Of a DNA stretch of 12,349 nt, positions 1-7,207 are shown piece after piece. A model generated the notes under the pieces. That model saw only the letters and a list, made by a program, of their open reading frames with translations. It did no database searches and had not been told where the DNA came from. The stretch is from contig JAFDJC010000145.1 in assembly GCA_019307665.1 (NCBI GenBank), positions 1 through 12,349 on the forward strand, given 5' to 3'. Positions within the stretch are counted from its first letter, which is position 1, and each line of letters opens with the position of its first letter. The translations under genes were made by a program, and so were the position numbers. This DNA comes from Deltaproteobacteria bacterium (GTDB lineage Bacteria; Desulfobacterota; Desulfobacteria; Desulfobacterales; SURF-7).

Positions 1-230
1 TTTTTTCTTCCAAATGCAATTTCTTCCAGCAATTCAGCCTTAACAGCTGCTGTCGGATCCACTCCCGGAGGGACCCTGTCGGCTAAAAGGGATTGCAGGA
101 AGTGTTTTTCGCCGGTCGGAGGATTAATAATCAATTCGGCCAGGGAAAGCATCTGCTTTTCATTAAGGGGTTTTGGAACGAGTCCTTCGGCCTTACGTTC
201 TAAAACCTGTTTCCGATATTGTTCAAGCAT
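1..230 (-). CDS. acnB: Aconitate hydratase B, N-terminal fragment (runs off left edge)
   Basis: This is the first 76 or so codons of bifunctional aconitase B (citrate/isocitrate isomerisation in the TCA cycle, also 2-methylaconitate hydration). Read on the minus strand from ATG at 230-228, the protein starts MLEQYRKQVLERKAEG. It continues with PKPLNEKQ, NPPTGEKHFL and DRVPPGVDPTA, which closely follow the E. coli AcnB N-terminus (MLEEYRKHVAERAAEG, then PKPLDANQ, NPPAGEEEFL, NRVPPGVDEAA). This end is the HEAT-like helical domain; the Fe-S cluster cysteines lie beyond the window. A GGAG Shine-Dalgarno (plus-strand ctcc at 240-243) sits 9 nt before the ATG. The gene is divergent from sat. The family match is clear; only the length is unknown, because the gene is cut by the window edge. 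Confidence 0.93.
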   Translation of the reverse strand, partial: MLEQYRKQVLERKAEGLVPKPLNEKQMLSLAELIINPPTGEKHFLQSLLADRVPPGVDPTAAVKAELLEEIAFGRK

Positions 231-241
231 TAAAGATTTCT

Positions 242-257
242 CCGAAAATTTTTTCGG
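242..257 (-). promoter_or_regulatory. Small hairpin overlapping the acnB ribosome binding site
   Basis: CCGAAAA (242-248) and TTTTCGG (251-257) are perfect 7-bp inverted arms. In the acnB transcript the 3' arm contains the GG of the GGAG Shine-Dalgarno (plus-strand 240-243), so folding would partly hide the ribosome binding site. The loop is only 2 nt, so at least one A-U pair must open, and the stem is weak. A regulatory role is inferred from position only. Confidence 0.3.
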
Positions 258-443
258 GGACAACTTGTGCAGGGTACTTTAACGGATCTGTGGATAATAT
301 TTTGCATAATTTCGGATACTGGTTAATAAAAAAAACACCCAAATGCAACATTTTTATCTTGGTACTGAACAGGATTTTTCACTGCACTATTAAGTCAAAA
401 CATACCAAAAACACAATATTTGTATATTAGACAAAATATTCTA

Positions 444-453
444 CAACATGTTG
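444..453. promoter_or_regulatory. Palindrome CAACATGTTG, possible operator
   Basis: This is a perfect 10-bp palindrome. The dyad extends imperfectly outward (t442/a455, t439/a458, a438/t459 also pair), giving an operator-like site in the middle of the acnB/sat divergent region. No regulator is encoded nearby in this window. Whether it acts on acnB, sat or neither cannot be told from sequence. Confidence 0.3.
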
Positions 454-538
454 AAATATCTTTTTATGAAACGATTTTGCCTTTCAAAATAAGATTTTTT
501 ATCATCGTTATTAGAACCAGGTTGGTTATCGATTAGTC

Positions 539-592
539 TTGACAAATTTTTAATTCCCTATTATTTTTCATCTTTTTTGACGAGACTATAAT
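539..592 (+). promoter_or_regulatory. Candidate sigma70-type promoters for sat
   Basis: Two overlapping candidates are visible. One has a consensus -35 box TTGACA (539-544), a 17-bp spacer and a weaker -10 box TATTTT (562-567). The other has a consensus -10 box TATAAT (587-592) with a partial -35 box TTTTCA (565-570) at 16 bp. Initiation from the second would be near 599, leaving a leader of about 45 nt before the sat ATG. Either is compatible with strong constitutive expression, as expected for sat in a sulfate reducer. Confidence 0.5.
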
Positions 593-644
593 TGAAAGGC
601 CAGATAAAAGGCAAACCAACTGAATTAAAAGGAGATATTGTATT

Positions 645-1919
645 ATGGCGAAATTAGTTGAACCGCATGGCGGAAAAGGCTTAACATGCTGCCTTCTTGA
701 AGGCGCAGAGCTTGAAGCTGAAAAGAAAAAAGCAGGGGGTCTTAAAAAATTGTCTATTTCCCCACGTGCAAAAGGCGACCTGATCATGATGGGTATTGGT
801 GGATTTAGCCCTCTAACAGGTTTTATGACAAAAGCGGACTGGAAGAGTGTTTGTGACAACTACCTTCTCGCAGACGGAACTTTTTGGCCCATCCCGGTAA
901 CCCTTGACGCTTCAAAGGAAGATGCAGACAGCATCAATGACGGCGACGAGGTAGCGCTTTATGACCCGGAAGGTGATGAAATCATTGCAACAATGAAAGT
1001 CACCGAAAAGTATGAAATGACGGAAGACGACAAAAAATATGAGTGTGAAAAGGTTTTCATGGGTGAAGGCACACCGACTGCTGAAGAATTCTGGAAAATA
1101 GCAAAAGATGACCATCCCGGCGTTCAGATGGTGATGGACCAGAATGAATTCAATCTTGCAGGTACGGTTAAAGTACTGACCGAAGCTGAGTATCCGACAA
1201 AATATGCAGGCATTTATCAGCGTCCTGCAGAATCGAGGAAGACTTTTGAGGATAAAGGCTGGAGTGAAGTTGCAGCTCTGCAACTCAGAAACCCGATGCA
1301 CAGGTCTCATGAATACCTGGCAAAAATTGCTATTGAAGTCTGTGATGGTATTTTTATCCATTCTCTAGTTGGTAATCTTAAACCAGGCGATATTCCTGCA
1401 GAAGTCCGTGTAAAATGTATCAGCGTGCTTGTTGATAAATACTTTATTGCAGATAACGTTGTACAGGGCGGATATCCTCTTGATATGCGTTATGCAGGAC
1501 CGAGAGAAGGCCTCCTGCATGCAACCTTCCGTCAGAACTACGGCTGCTCACGCATGATCATCGGTCGTGACCACGCAGGCGTCGGAGACTTCTACGGCAT
1601 GTTTGAAGCACAGACAATTTTTGACAAAATCCCGACACCTTCGGAAGCAGGTAAAGCTCTGCTTTGCACACCCCTGAAAATTGACTGGACTTTCTATTGC
1701 CACAAATGCGATGGTATGGCGTCTCTCCGTACCTGTCCGCACGGCAAGGAAGACAGGGTTCTCCTTTCGGGAACCATGTTGCGTAAAGGCCTTTCCGAAG
1801 GCGTAGAACTTCCCGACCATTTTGGACGTGAAGAAGTACTTGATATTCTTAGAGAGTACTATGCCAGCCTTACTGAAAAGGTTGAAATTAAGACCCACGG
1901 AGCTGCAACAGGGAATTAG
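645..1919 (+). CDS. sat: Sulfate adenylyltransferase (ATP sulfurylase), dissimilatory type
   Basis: This cytoplasmic enzyme converts sulfate and ATP to adenosine 5'-phosphosulfate and pyrophosphate, the activation step of sulfate respiration. The 424-aa length fits a single-domain bacterial/archaeal Sat without a fused APS kinase. The N-terminal PUA-like domain is roughly residues 1-170. The nucleotide-binding catalytic part carries QLRNPMHRSH (213-222, the QxRNPxHxxH signature), GRDHAG (307-312) and LSGTMLR (374-380). Cys352, Cys355 and Cys364, with nearby His366, form the zinc-binding cluster seen in this class. An AAAAGGAGAT ribosome binding site at 627-636 supports the ATG at 645. The gene appears to be monocistronic, ending at a strong terminator. 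No aprBA, qmo or pyrophosphatase genes lie in the window, so sat is not in a visible sulfate-reduction operon here. Confidence 0.97.
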   Translation: MAKLVEPHGGKGLTCCLLEGAELEAEKKKAGGLKKLSISPRAKGDLIMMGIGGFSPLTGFMTKADWKSVCDNYLLADGTFWPIPVTLDASKEDADSINDGDEVALYDPEGDEIIATMKVTEKYEMTEDDKKYECEKVFMGEGTPTAEEFWKIAKDDHPGVQMVMDQNEFNLAGTVKVLTEAEYPTKYAGIYQRPAESRKTFEDKGWSEVAALQLRNPMHRSHEYLAKIAIEVCDGIFIHSLVGNLKPGDIPAEVRVKCISVLVDKYFIADNVVQGGYPLDMRYAGPREGLLHATFRQNYGCSRMIIGRDHAGVGDFYGMFEAQTIFDKIPTPSEAGKALLCTPLKIDWTFYCHKCDGMASLRTCPHGKEDRVLLSGTMLRKGLSEGVELPDHFGREEVLDILREYYASLTEKVEIKTHGAATGN

Positions 1920-1952
1920 TTTAGGATATTATTCAGATTTTTAGAAAAAGAT

Positions 1953-1985
1953 AAAAAGGGGAGGTGTAGCGCCTCCTCTTTTTTT
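1953..1985. terminator. Bidirectional rho-independent terminator
   Basis: An 8-bp stem (GGGGAGGT, 1958-1965, pairing with GCCTCCTC, 1971-1978, including G-U pairs) closes a 5-nt loop and is followed by seven T (1979-1985). The A run before the stem makes it also work as a terminator on the minus strand. It lies between the convergent ends of sat and the acyl-CoA synthetase gene and probably serves both. Confidence 0.9.
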
Positions 1986-2023
1986 ATTTAAGCAATAAAA
2001 ACCATGCCCTCTGGGTCAGATTT

Positions 2024-4156
2024 TTACTTTTTGAGTATTATTCTGGCATCGACTACATCAAGGCCTTCCTGGTACAGAATAACCGGATTCAAGTCCATTT
2101 CTTCGATTTCAGGATAAGACTCGATCAAATCTGAACACATGAGAAGCAGTTTTTTCATGGATTTTTTATCATAGCCTGCCTGCCCTCTTATACCGTCCAG
2201 GATAATAGATGACCTTGTATCATCTAGCATCCTCCTTGCTGATCTCGGAGATATGGGGAGAACCCAGAAGGTAACGTCCTTCATAACTTCCACCATTATC
2301 CCTCCCAGACCATACATAATAACAGGTCCGAACTGATCATCGATTTTTGTTCCGACGATCACCTCAAGCCCTGATGCTGACATGGGAGAAACCAGAACGC
2401 CATGAATATCAGCATCATGTTTGTATATTTTGGCATTTTTAATTATCTCCCGATATGCAGCTTTAATCTCGTCCTCGCTTTCCAGGTTCAATTTGACACC
2501 ATTGGCATCGCTTTTATGAAGAATGTCAGGTGATACAATTTTCATCACAACCTTTTCTTCAATACCGCGGGCGAGATTTACCGCCTCAGTTTCTGATGTG
2601 GCGATCCTGTTCAGTGAAACGGGCGCACCGTGGAGTTTAATCAGTTCTTTTGCTTCGTGTTCCAAAAGCACATAACGATTATCTTGTAACGCGTTTGCGA
2701 TTATCTTTTTCCCGGCTCTTTTAGCTTTTGCCCGCCAACTGAACACAAAATTTGTTTTAGCATGGTATGAGTTAAGGTATTCTCCGTAATTGGACAGGGC
2801 CTCTGCACATTTACATGTGATATCAAGAGAATCATGCACAGTGATATCATAATATCGTAGTAATTCAAGGGGATGAGAGTTATAGGAACTGTACAGACTG
2901 TGGACAATAATCGGCTTTTTCTTTTTTCTGACAAGCCTTCCAATCCTGTGGGCCGCTTCTTCCTCCTCTATGACAAGACTTTCGGAAAACCGGATTCCAT
3001 AACCTCCGAAGAGGCCGACAATCAATAGTCCACCCACGTTCTGGTCTTTCAGGATAATATTTGCGCAATCAGCAAACAAAGAAGGATTCTGGTCGGTTCC
3101 TCCTGCAACATCCACCGGATTAATTACTGATGCGGCCTCAGGCAGTATTTGCTTCAGTGCTTTCTTTGTTTTTTCACTTAATTCCGGAAGCTTAATACCA
3201 TAATCAGAAAGAAGGTCAGCGGTAATTGTGGCGTGGCCCCCGCCATCCGCGAGGATTGCAACACTATTGTTTTTTATGGGCGGCAGACTTGAAAGCGTTT
3301 CCGCTACAGGAAAAAGTTCGTCAGAGTTTTCGATTACAGTGATTCCCGCCCTCACATATGCGGCTTTCGCAACCTCGGACATGCCGGCCATGGAGCCGGT
3401 ATGGGAACCTGCTGATTTTTTACCTGTAATAGACCGTCCGCTTTTTAGAAGGATAATTGGTTTATGAATTGTTGTTTTATAAGCCTCCTGAAGAAATTTC
3501 CTTCCTTCGCTCATACCCTCGACATAAATCAGAATCGATTTTGTATCAGGGTCATCTCTGAAAAATTCCAGATATTCATGGAATTTAATATCCGATTCAT
3601 TTCCAATGCCGGCATAATATGTAAACCCTGCATGCTTTCTGATGATTGCTTCCGTTATCAGCGTAAGTGCCATATTTCCACTCTGGCAGAGGAGGGCAAT
3701 GACGCCTTTGGGAGCATTTCTAATCCCCACAAGGTTCATATTGCTTTTAAAATTCATAATACCGGAAGTGTTCGGACCGATAAGTCTCACTCCTGCAGAT
3801 TTTGCAGTATCAATAACTTGTGTTTCCAGTTTCCGGCCTTTTTCTCCCAACTCTCTGAAGCCGCCTGCGATCACAACAGCTCCAGCAACGCCTTTTTCTC
3901 CGCAGTCTTTCAAGATACCTGGAATTGTTTTTGCGGGGGTCGTTATAAGAACCACATCAATATTATCATCAATATCTCGTATGGTTTTATAGCAATGCAG
4001 GCCTAATATTGAATCCTCCTTGGGGTTTACCGGGAATATTTTACCTTCAAATCCATCTTCCTGGAGCGTTTTGATGGCCCGGAATCCTCGTTTTGTCTCG
4101 TTTTTTGATGCCCCGATAATAGCAACCGACTTTGCATTAAAAATTCTGTCAAGCAT
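2024..4156 (-). CDS. Acyl-CoA (acetate-CoA) synthetase, ADP-forming, fused alpha-beta form
   Basis: This predicted cytoplasmic enzyme interconverts an acyl-CoA, ADP and phosphate with the free acid, CoA and ATP (acetyl-CoA synthetase, ADP-forming, superfamily). The 710-aa length is usual for the alpha-beta fusion. A CoA-binding Rossmann domain is at about 7-135 (SVAIIGAS; LIGPNTSG at 125-132). Succinyl-CoA-synthetase-like domains are at about 150-460, with SHTGSMAG at 251-258, where His252 is the expected phosphohistidine. An ATP-grasp domain is at about 485-706 (KIVSPDILHKSD at 539-550, with the second conserved His547; MYGLGGIMVEV at 614-624; MDLNPV at 687-692). Start ATG at 4156 has a GGAGG Shine-Dalgarno 8 nt away (plus-strand cctcc 4165-4169). 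It lies 42 bp after the crotonase gene, so the two are probably co-transcribed. The substrate (acetate, branched or aromatic acid) cannot be read from sequence, and the physiological direction is unknown. Confidence 0.93.
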   Translation of the reverse strand: MLDRIFNAKSVAIIGASKNETKRGFRAIKTLQEDGFEGKIFPVNPKEDSILGLHCYKTIRDIDDNIDVVLITTPAKTIPGILKDCGEKGVAGAVVIAGGFRELGEKGRKLETQVIDTAKSAGVRLIGPNTSGIMNFKSNMNLVGIRNAPKGVIALLCQSGNMALTLITEAIIRKHAGFTYYAGIGNESDIKFHEYLEFFRDDPDTKSILIYVEGMSEGRKFLQEAYKTTIHKPIILLKSGRSITGKKSAGSHTGSMAGMSEVAKAAYVRAGITVIENSDELFPVAETLSSLPPIKNNSVAILADGGGHATITADLLSDYGIKLPELSEKTKKALKQILPEAASVINPVDVAGGTDQNPSLFADCANIILKDQNVGGLLIVGLFGGYGIRFSESLVIEEEEAAHRIGRLVRKKKKPIIVHSLYSSYNSHPLELLRYYDITVHDSLDITCKCAEALSNYGEYLNSYHAKTNFVFSWRAKAKRAGKKIIANALQDNRYVLLEHEAKELIKLHGAPVSLNRIATSETEAVNLARGIEEKVVMKIVSPDILHKSDANGVKLNLESEDEIKAAYREIIKNAKIYKHDADIHGVLVSPMSASGLEVIVGTKIDDQFGPVIMYGLGGIMVEVMKDVTFWVLPISPRSARRMLDDTRSSIILDGIRGQAGYDKKSMKKLLLMCSDLIESYPEIEEMDLNPVILYQEGLDVVDARIILKK

Positions 4157-4198
4157 TGATCAAACCTCCTGTTTGTCGATTATCCGTATCAAACGCTG

Positions 4199-4963
4199 TT
4201 ATTTTTTTCGGTCTTCAAAATTCTTTAAGGATTTTTCTCTATCACTTGTTGAAACGCAGGCAAGGCAGGCTTCCACTTCATAATCCATAAGCGCCTCCAT
4301 ACTCACCTCTCCTTGTGCCATCAACAGACCTTTTTTGATCATGCTGATTGAAAAACAAGAGTTTTGTGCTATCTTTTCCGCCATCTGATATGTTTCATTC
4401 ATGAGTTCATCAAGGGGGACAGACTTGTTTACGAGGCCGATTCTTTCAGCCTCCTCGCCATTGATATTTTCAGCTGTAAAAAGCAACTCTCTTGCTTTCC
4501 CCGGACCAACGAGATCCTGCACCAGGCGAAATGCGCCCCCGGTGACTGAAGAAGAGACTTTTGCTTCAGGGGAACCGATCAGAGCCTCTTTTGCAGCAAT
4601 ACGGATGTCGCACGCAAGCGCCAGTTCATATCCTGAACCCAGAGCATATCCGTTAATGGCCGCAATGGTCGGTTTTTTGAACCGGATGATTTTTCTTGAT
4701 ACTTCCTGAAGACTTACCAGATATTCCCGGTAATCTTCGAGTCTCCTGTCCTTTGAATCTTTAAGGTCCGCCCCTGAAGAGAAAGCTCTGCCCTCACCTG
4801 TAAAAATCAGGACTTTTATTTCAGGATCGTTATCGACCATCTCCAGAGCATCAAGGATTTCAAGCCAAAGCTGCCTGTTCATGGCATTCAGCACTTTGGG
4901 TCGGTTAAGTTTTATTACACCAATGCTTCCTGTTTTTTGAAAAATGATACATTCATAATCCAT
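4199..4963 (-). CDS. Enoyl-CoA hydratase/isomerase (crotonase) family protein
   Basis: This crotonase-fold enzyme acts on an acyl-CoA thioester, probably as an enoyl-CoA hydratase. With the ATG at 4963 it has 254 aa, normal for the family. Oxyanion-hole segments are AFSSGADLK (60-68) and GYALGSGYEL (105-114). Both glutamates of the classical hydratase pair are present: Glu113 in GYELALACD and Glu133 in GSPEAK. A longer version would start at an adjacent TTG (4969), but AAAGG lies 6 nt before the ATG and directly abuts the TTG, so the ATG is preferred. Upstream is the 99-aa gene (gap 37 bp) and downstream the acyl-CoA synthetase (gap 42 bp). This order suggests a small acyl-CoA catabolic operon. 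Exact reaction and substrate are not determinable here; dehydratase, isomerase or decarboxylase activity are alternatives. Confidence 0.9.
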   Translation of the reverse strand: MDYECIIFQKTGSIGVIKLNRPKVLNAMNRQLWLEILDALEMVDNDPEIKVLIFTGEGRAFSSGADLKDSKDRRLEDYREYLVSLQEVSRKIIRFKKPTIAAINGYALGSGYELALACDIRIAAKEALIGSPEAKVSSSVTGGAFRLVQDLVGPGKARELLFTAENINGEEAERIGLVNKSVPLDELMNETYQMAEKIAQNSCFSISMIKKGLLMAQGEVSMEALMDYEVEACLACVSTSDREKSLKNFEDRKK

Positions 4964-5000
4964 GGCCAACCTTTATATTATAATTACAGAAAATAAATCT

Positions 5001-5300
5001 TTAATTTTTCAGATGTGGGCGGACAACCTGGAATGAGAATTCTGGCCCTTCGATTACTTCCCCGCTGTTTACGAGGATTTCATAATTTTGGTTCCGCTCT
5101 TTCATTGTCCCTGCACAGACAAAAAGACAGTTGCCGCATGTCACCTTGAAACGCTCTTCTTTTTTACGAACCGGCCCGTGCTCAGTATGATATGTCAGGC
5201 CCGCGCAGACGAATGTGCAGCGCAGGTTATGACCTTTTTCGTTATGTTCAAAGGCTTTACCACCAATGATGATCCGGTCTGTTTCTTTGGAGTGAATCAT
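5001..5300 (-). CDS. Small cysteine-containing protein of unknown function with a repeated CxFVCAG motif
   Basis: I do not recognise this 99-aa protein. It has no signal peptide or membrane segment. Five cysteines occur in two similar stretches: CTFVCAG at residues 28-34 and CLFVCAG at 58-64, the latter preceded by Cys55 (CGNC). This gives an internal repeat about 30 residues apart, suggesting metal binding or a pair of related strands/loops. The middle part is basic (VRKKEERFK). The gene is the first of a minus-strand set, 37 bp before the crotonase ATG. The start is uncertain in strength: a GGGGAG (plus-strand 5303-5308) is only 2 nt from the ATG, and no alternative ATG, GTG or TTG lies near. 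It fills an otherwise empty gap in the gene order, which favours a real gene. A function in the same acyl-CoA pathway is only a guess. Confidence 0.6.
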   Translation of the reverse strand: MIHSKETDRIIIGGKAFEHNEKGHNLRCTFVCAGLTYHTEHGPVRKKEERFKVTCGNCLFVCAGTMKERNQNYEILVNSGEVIEGPEFSFQVVRPHLKN

Positions 5301-5344
5301 GTCTCCCCGGTTTCTGCCTGACAGACGATGAATTTTATATTAAA

Positions 5345-5373
5345 TTGGATGATACCACAGGACAGGGTATAAA
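5345..5373 (+). promoter_or_regulatory. Weak candidate promoter for the DUF2784-like gene
   Basis: TTGGAT (5345-5350), a 17-bp spacer and TATAAA (5368-5373) give a plausible sigma70-type promoter. Initiation near 5380 would leave a leader of about 47 nt before the ATG at 5427. The -35 match is poor. Confidence 0.3.
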
Positions 5374-5426
5374 ACCAATCCCTATGTTTATTGATAAAGA
5401 TTTTCATTTGTGACAATACTCAGCTG

Positions 5427-5846
5427 ATGAGTGCACCTTACAACATATACTTGGTGATGGCAGATGTGATTCTTTTCATCCACTTTGTATTTATAGTATT
5501 TGTTGTACTCGGGTTTGTCGTCATATGGATCGGCTACCTTGCCAAATGGGAATTCATACGCCATGCACCGTTCCGCATCAACCATATGCTTGCCATGGGT
5601 TTTGTTTTCTGTGAAAGCGCGCTGGGCAAGTTCTGTCCGTTAACCGAATGGGAAAATGAGCTGAGGATGACAGGAGGCCAGGGTTTGGTGTATGAAACAA
5701 GTTTTGTTCAGGAATGGATCTATAAAATCATGTTTTTTGATATTAGTATCCGAGCATTCTCAATTGTTTACGGGTTTTTTTTAATATTTATTCTCTTAAC
5801 CTTCTGGTGGATTCCGCCGACATGGAAACGTAAAACAGATGGATAA
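5427..5846 (+). CDS. DUF2784-type small integral membrane protein
   Basis: This 139-aa inner-membrane protein resembles the DUF2784 family, whose function is unknown. Features that fit are an N-terminal YLVMADVILFIHFVFIVF stretch (like the family's LADxVxxxHxxFVxFVV), a second hydrophobic segment around MLAMGFVFCESALG, the CPLTEWENELR motif (family CPLTxxEnxLR) at about residues 73-83, and a C-terminal membrane segment (SIVYGFFLIFILLTFWW). The start is chosen at the ATG at 5427 because homologues usually begin a few residues before the first segment. A TTG at 5391 and an ATG at 5457 are also in frame, and none has a clear Shine-Dalgarno. It is a single gene, divergent from the 99-aa gene and convergent with the cupin gene. 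Confidence 0.8.
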   Translation: MSAPYNIYLVMADVILFIHFVFIVFVVLGFVVIWIGYLAKWEFIRHAPFRINHMLAMGFVFCESALGKFCPLTEWENELRMTGGQGLVYETSFVQEWIYKIMFFDISIRAFSIVYGFFLIFILLTFWWIPPTWKRKTDG

Positions 5847-5894
5847 AATCTAGAATCGCTTTTTAGCTACGACATTATATTTAATAAAATTCAA

Positions 5895-6161
5895 TTACTT
5901 AAAATTAAAATGCTTCTTAACTGGTTCCTTTATATCCCAAACGCAGGATAATCCCTTTTGGAAAGTAACAAAATCTCCTTTTCCGAATTCAACTTTTCCA
6001 TTTTCTGTCTCAACAACAACCTTTCCTTCCAGTAAATAACATTCTTCAGTGCTTTCATACTGCCAGTCGAATCGAGATACCTCTTTCTCCCAGATTGGCC
6101 ATGAGGTAACGTTTCTTTGGGCTAGTTCCGATTTTTCGGGTTTTTTTATTTCTATATCCAT
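5895..6161 (-). CDS. Small cupin-domain protein (EutQ/DUF861-like)
   Basis: This 88-aa single-domain cupin is of the short cupin_3/DUF861 type. WPIWEKEVSRFDWQY (21-35) precedes the beta-barrel, followed by ECYLLEGKVVVET (40-52), GKGDFVTFQKG (60-70) and CVWDIKEPVKKHF (73-85). The order and spacing match the family signature (E-x-C-Y-x-L-x-G, then G-D-x-V-x-F-x-x-G, then W-x-V). The usual metal-binding histidines of cupins are not obvious; His84 near the C-terminus is the only histidine. A GGAG ribosome binding site (plus-strand ctcc 6168-6171) is 6 nt from the ATG. It lies 58 bp after the acetoacetate-decarboxylase-family gene, on the same strand and probably in the same transcript. No specific reaction is assigned. 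Confidence 0.85.
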   Translation of the reverse strand: MDIEIKKPEKSELAQRNVTSWPIWEKEVSRFDWQYESTEECYLLEGKVVVETENGKVEFGKGDFVTFQKGLSCVWDIKEPVKKHFNFK

Positions 6162-6219
6162 TACTCTCTCCTTTTAATTTTAAACCTGACTCCATTACAC
6201 ATAAGGAAGGTTTTATTTT

Positions 6220-7059
6220 TTACTCGATTGCTTCAGTATATCTGATTTCATGTATTTCCTCGCGGTCTTCTCCGACGTAGCCGTCCAGGGGCCGCACATC
6301 TGTTTCGATGATTTCGCCGGCAGGTAAAATCGCATTACGTTCCAGGTAACAACGGGACAGGAGTGGGCTGCGGCCGAGTCCCAGATTACCAAAAGATTCG
6401 GCTACAGGATGATTGCCGAGTTTTAAAAAAGAGTCTTGCGGGCTGACGGATAGTCTAAAAGATCCGGTTTGGGGAATAATGGTTTTGATCAGATTGCCAT
6501 TCAGAACCGAATAGGTAATCAACGGTTTCTTATCCCGGACCGGAATCCCTTTTCTTGCCACTCGCATGGTCAGGATTTCCCGTTCTGCTTCTTTCATGCG
6601 ACATTCCATGAATTCGGGTGTAATCATAAAGGTCATGTCGGCGACGAACTTGGTGTATCCCCATTGGCCACGTCCTGCATCCCGGGCAATGCTCTTGGTG
6701 ACCGGCAGGTGCATGACAAGAACGCCAAAACCAGGGTAACGGCTTTCCAGAAGTAACGGCAACAGGATACGTGGTACCTTGTTTGAATGGACAACCGGAA
6801 TGACCAGTCCTATTTCACCATATGATCCGATCGTGGTATCGATATAGTTGAAGGCCGCTACACCAACTATTGTTCGATTTCCGGGTAGAAGGATTGGATG
6901 AAGTTTGTCCGACGGCAACAGGTTTTTCACTTTTTGCGGGTCTGCGGTATAAAAAAGGCCAAAGGCATCATCTCTAAAGTAAAGTATCGGCAGTTCAAAA
7001 GTGGCTGAACCATGAGTAACTTCTTTAGCTGGGCCTGCGGTTGAGAAAAATGTGCTCAT
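6220..7059 (-). CDS. Acetoacetate decarboxylase (ADC) family protein
   Basis: The 279-aa protein has the ADC-like fold signature. YGEIGLVIPV (80-89) carries the glutamate expected near the active site (Glu82). GRGQWGYTKFVADM (129-142) places Lys137 where the family's Schiff-base lysine lies (classically GREIWGYPKK). A C-terminal GRSPLL...YLER segment is also typical. The classical E and P of the lysine motif are replaced by Q132 and T136, so the substrate may not be acetoacetate; relatives include aldolase/dehydratase-like enzymes. Start ATG at 7059 has AAAGGAG 6 nt upstream (plus-strand 7066-7072). The downstream cupin gene is 58 bp away. The upstream pilZ gene is on the same strand, 148 bp away, with no clear promoter between them. 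Confidence 0.85.
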   Translation of the reverse strand: MSTFFSTAGPAKEVTHGSATFELPILYFRDDAFGLFYTADPQKVKNLLPSDKLHPILLPGNRTIVGVAAFNYIDTTIGSYGEIGLVIPVVHSNKVPRILLPLLLESRYPGFGVLVMHLPVTKSIARDAGRGQWGYTKFVADMTFMITPEFMECRMKEAEREILTMRVARKGIPVRDKKPLITYSVLNGNLIKTIIPQTGSFRLSVSPQDSFLKLGNHPVAESFGNLGLGRSPLLSRCYLERNAILPAGEIIETDVRPLDGYVGEDREEIHEIRYTEAIE

Positions 7060-7207
7060 ATCCGACTCCTTTCATTAGGGTAGGTATCACCCGATATATT
7101 CAGATATGCGCATTTGTTTTAAAAAGTCAAGCAATGGAAATGGGCAATGGAGCCTGATACAATCCATTGATTTCCCAATTTAATATAATAAAAAGGGAAT
7201 CTTGTGA

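Larger units (their letters stand above)
231..644. other. Divergent intergenic region between acnB and sat
   Basis: This 414-bp AT-rich stretch has no convincing gene; an open frame at 173-430 is antisense to the acnB start and has no family features. It holds the acnB Shine-Dalgarno, a small hairpin overlapping it (242-257), a perfect 10-bp palindrome (444-453) and sat promoter candidates (539-592). I found no good sigma70-type promoter for acnB: the best -35-like match (TTGACT on the minus strand, 398-393) has no matching -10 box. Confidence 0.7.

Noticed and set aside
173..430. Plus-strand open frame of 85 aa at the left edge
   Set aside because: It overlaps the start of acnB in antisense, has no ribosome binding site or family features, and runs through AT-rich intergenic sequence.
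912..1898. Minus-strand frames inside sat (912-1361 and 1548-1898)
   Set aside because: They lie antisense to a well-conserved sat, whose motifs fix the coding frame.
3464..4006. Plus-strand frame of 180 aa inside the acyl-CoA synthetase gene
   Set aside because: It is antisense to conserved CoA-binding and phosphohistidine motifs of the real gene; no independent evidence.
4977..4982. TATAAT on the minus strand just upstream of the crotonase start
   Set aside because: No -35 box at proper spacing, and initiation would fall after the ribosome binding site; explained by AT-rich sequence.
5088..5321. Plus-strand 77-aa frame opposite the 99-aa cysteine protein
   Set aside because: It has no ribosome binding site and no recognisable features. 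The minus-strand frame has the operon context and an internal repeat.
5847..5894. Terminator between the convergent DUF2784-like and cupin genes
   Set aside because: No stem followed by a T run on either strand could be found in this AT-rich gap.
7102..7130. TTGACT on the minus strand upstream of the ADC-family gene as its promoter
   Set aside because: The best -10 match at 16 bp (CATATC) is poor; not strong enough to annotate.
7169..7206. GATTTCCC ... GGGAATC inverted repeat after pilZ as a terminator
   Set aside because: The arms are imperfect, the loop is about 18 nt and no T run follows in the pilZ direction.
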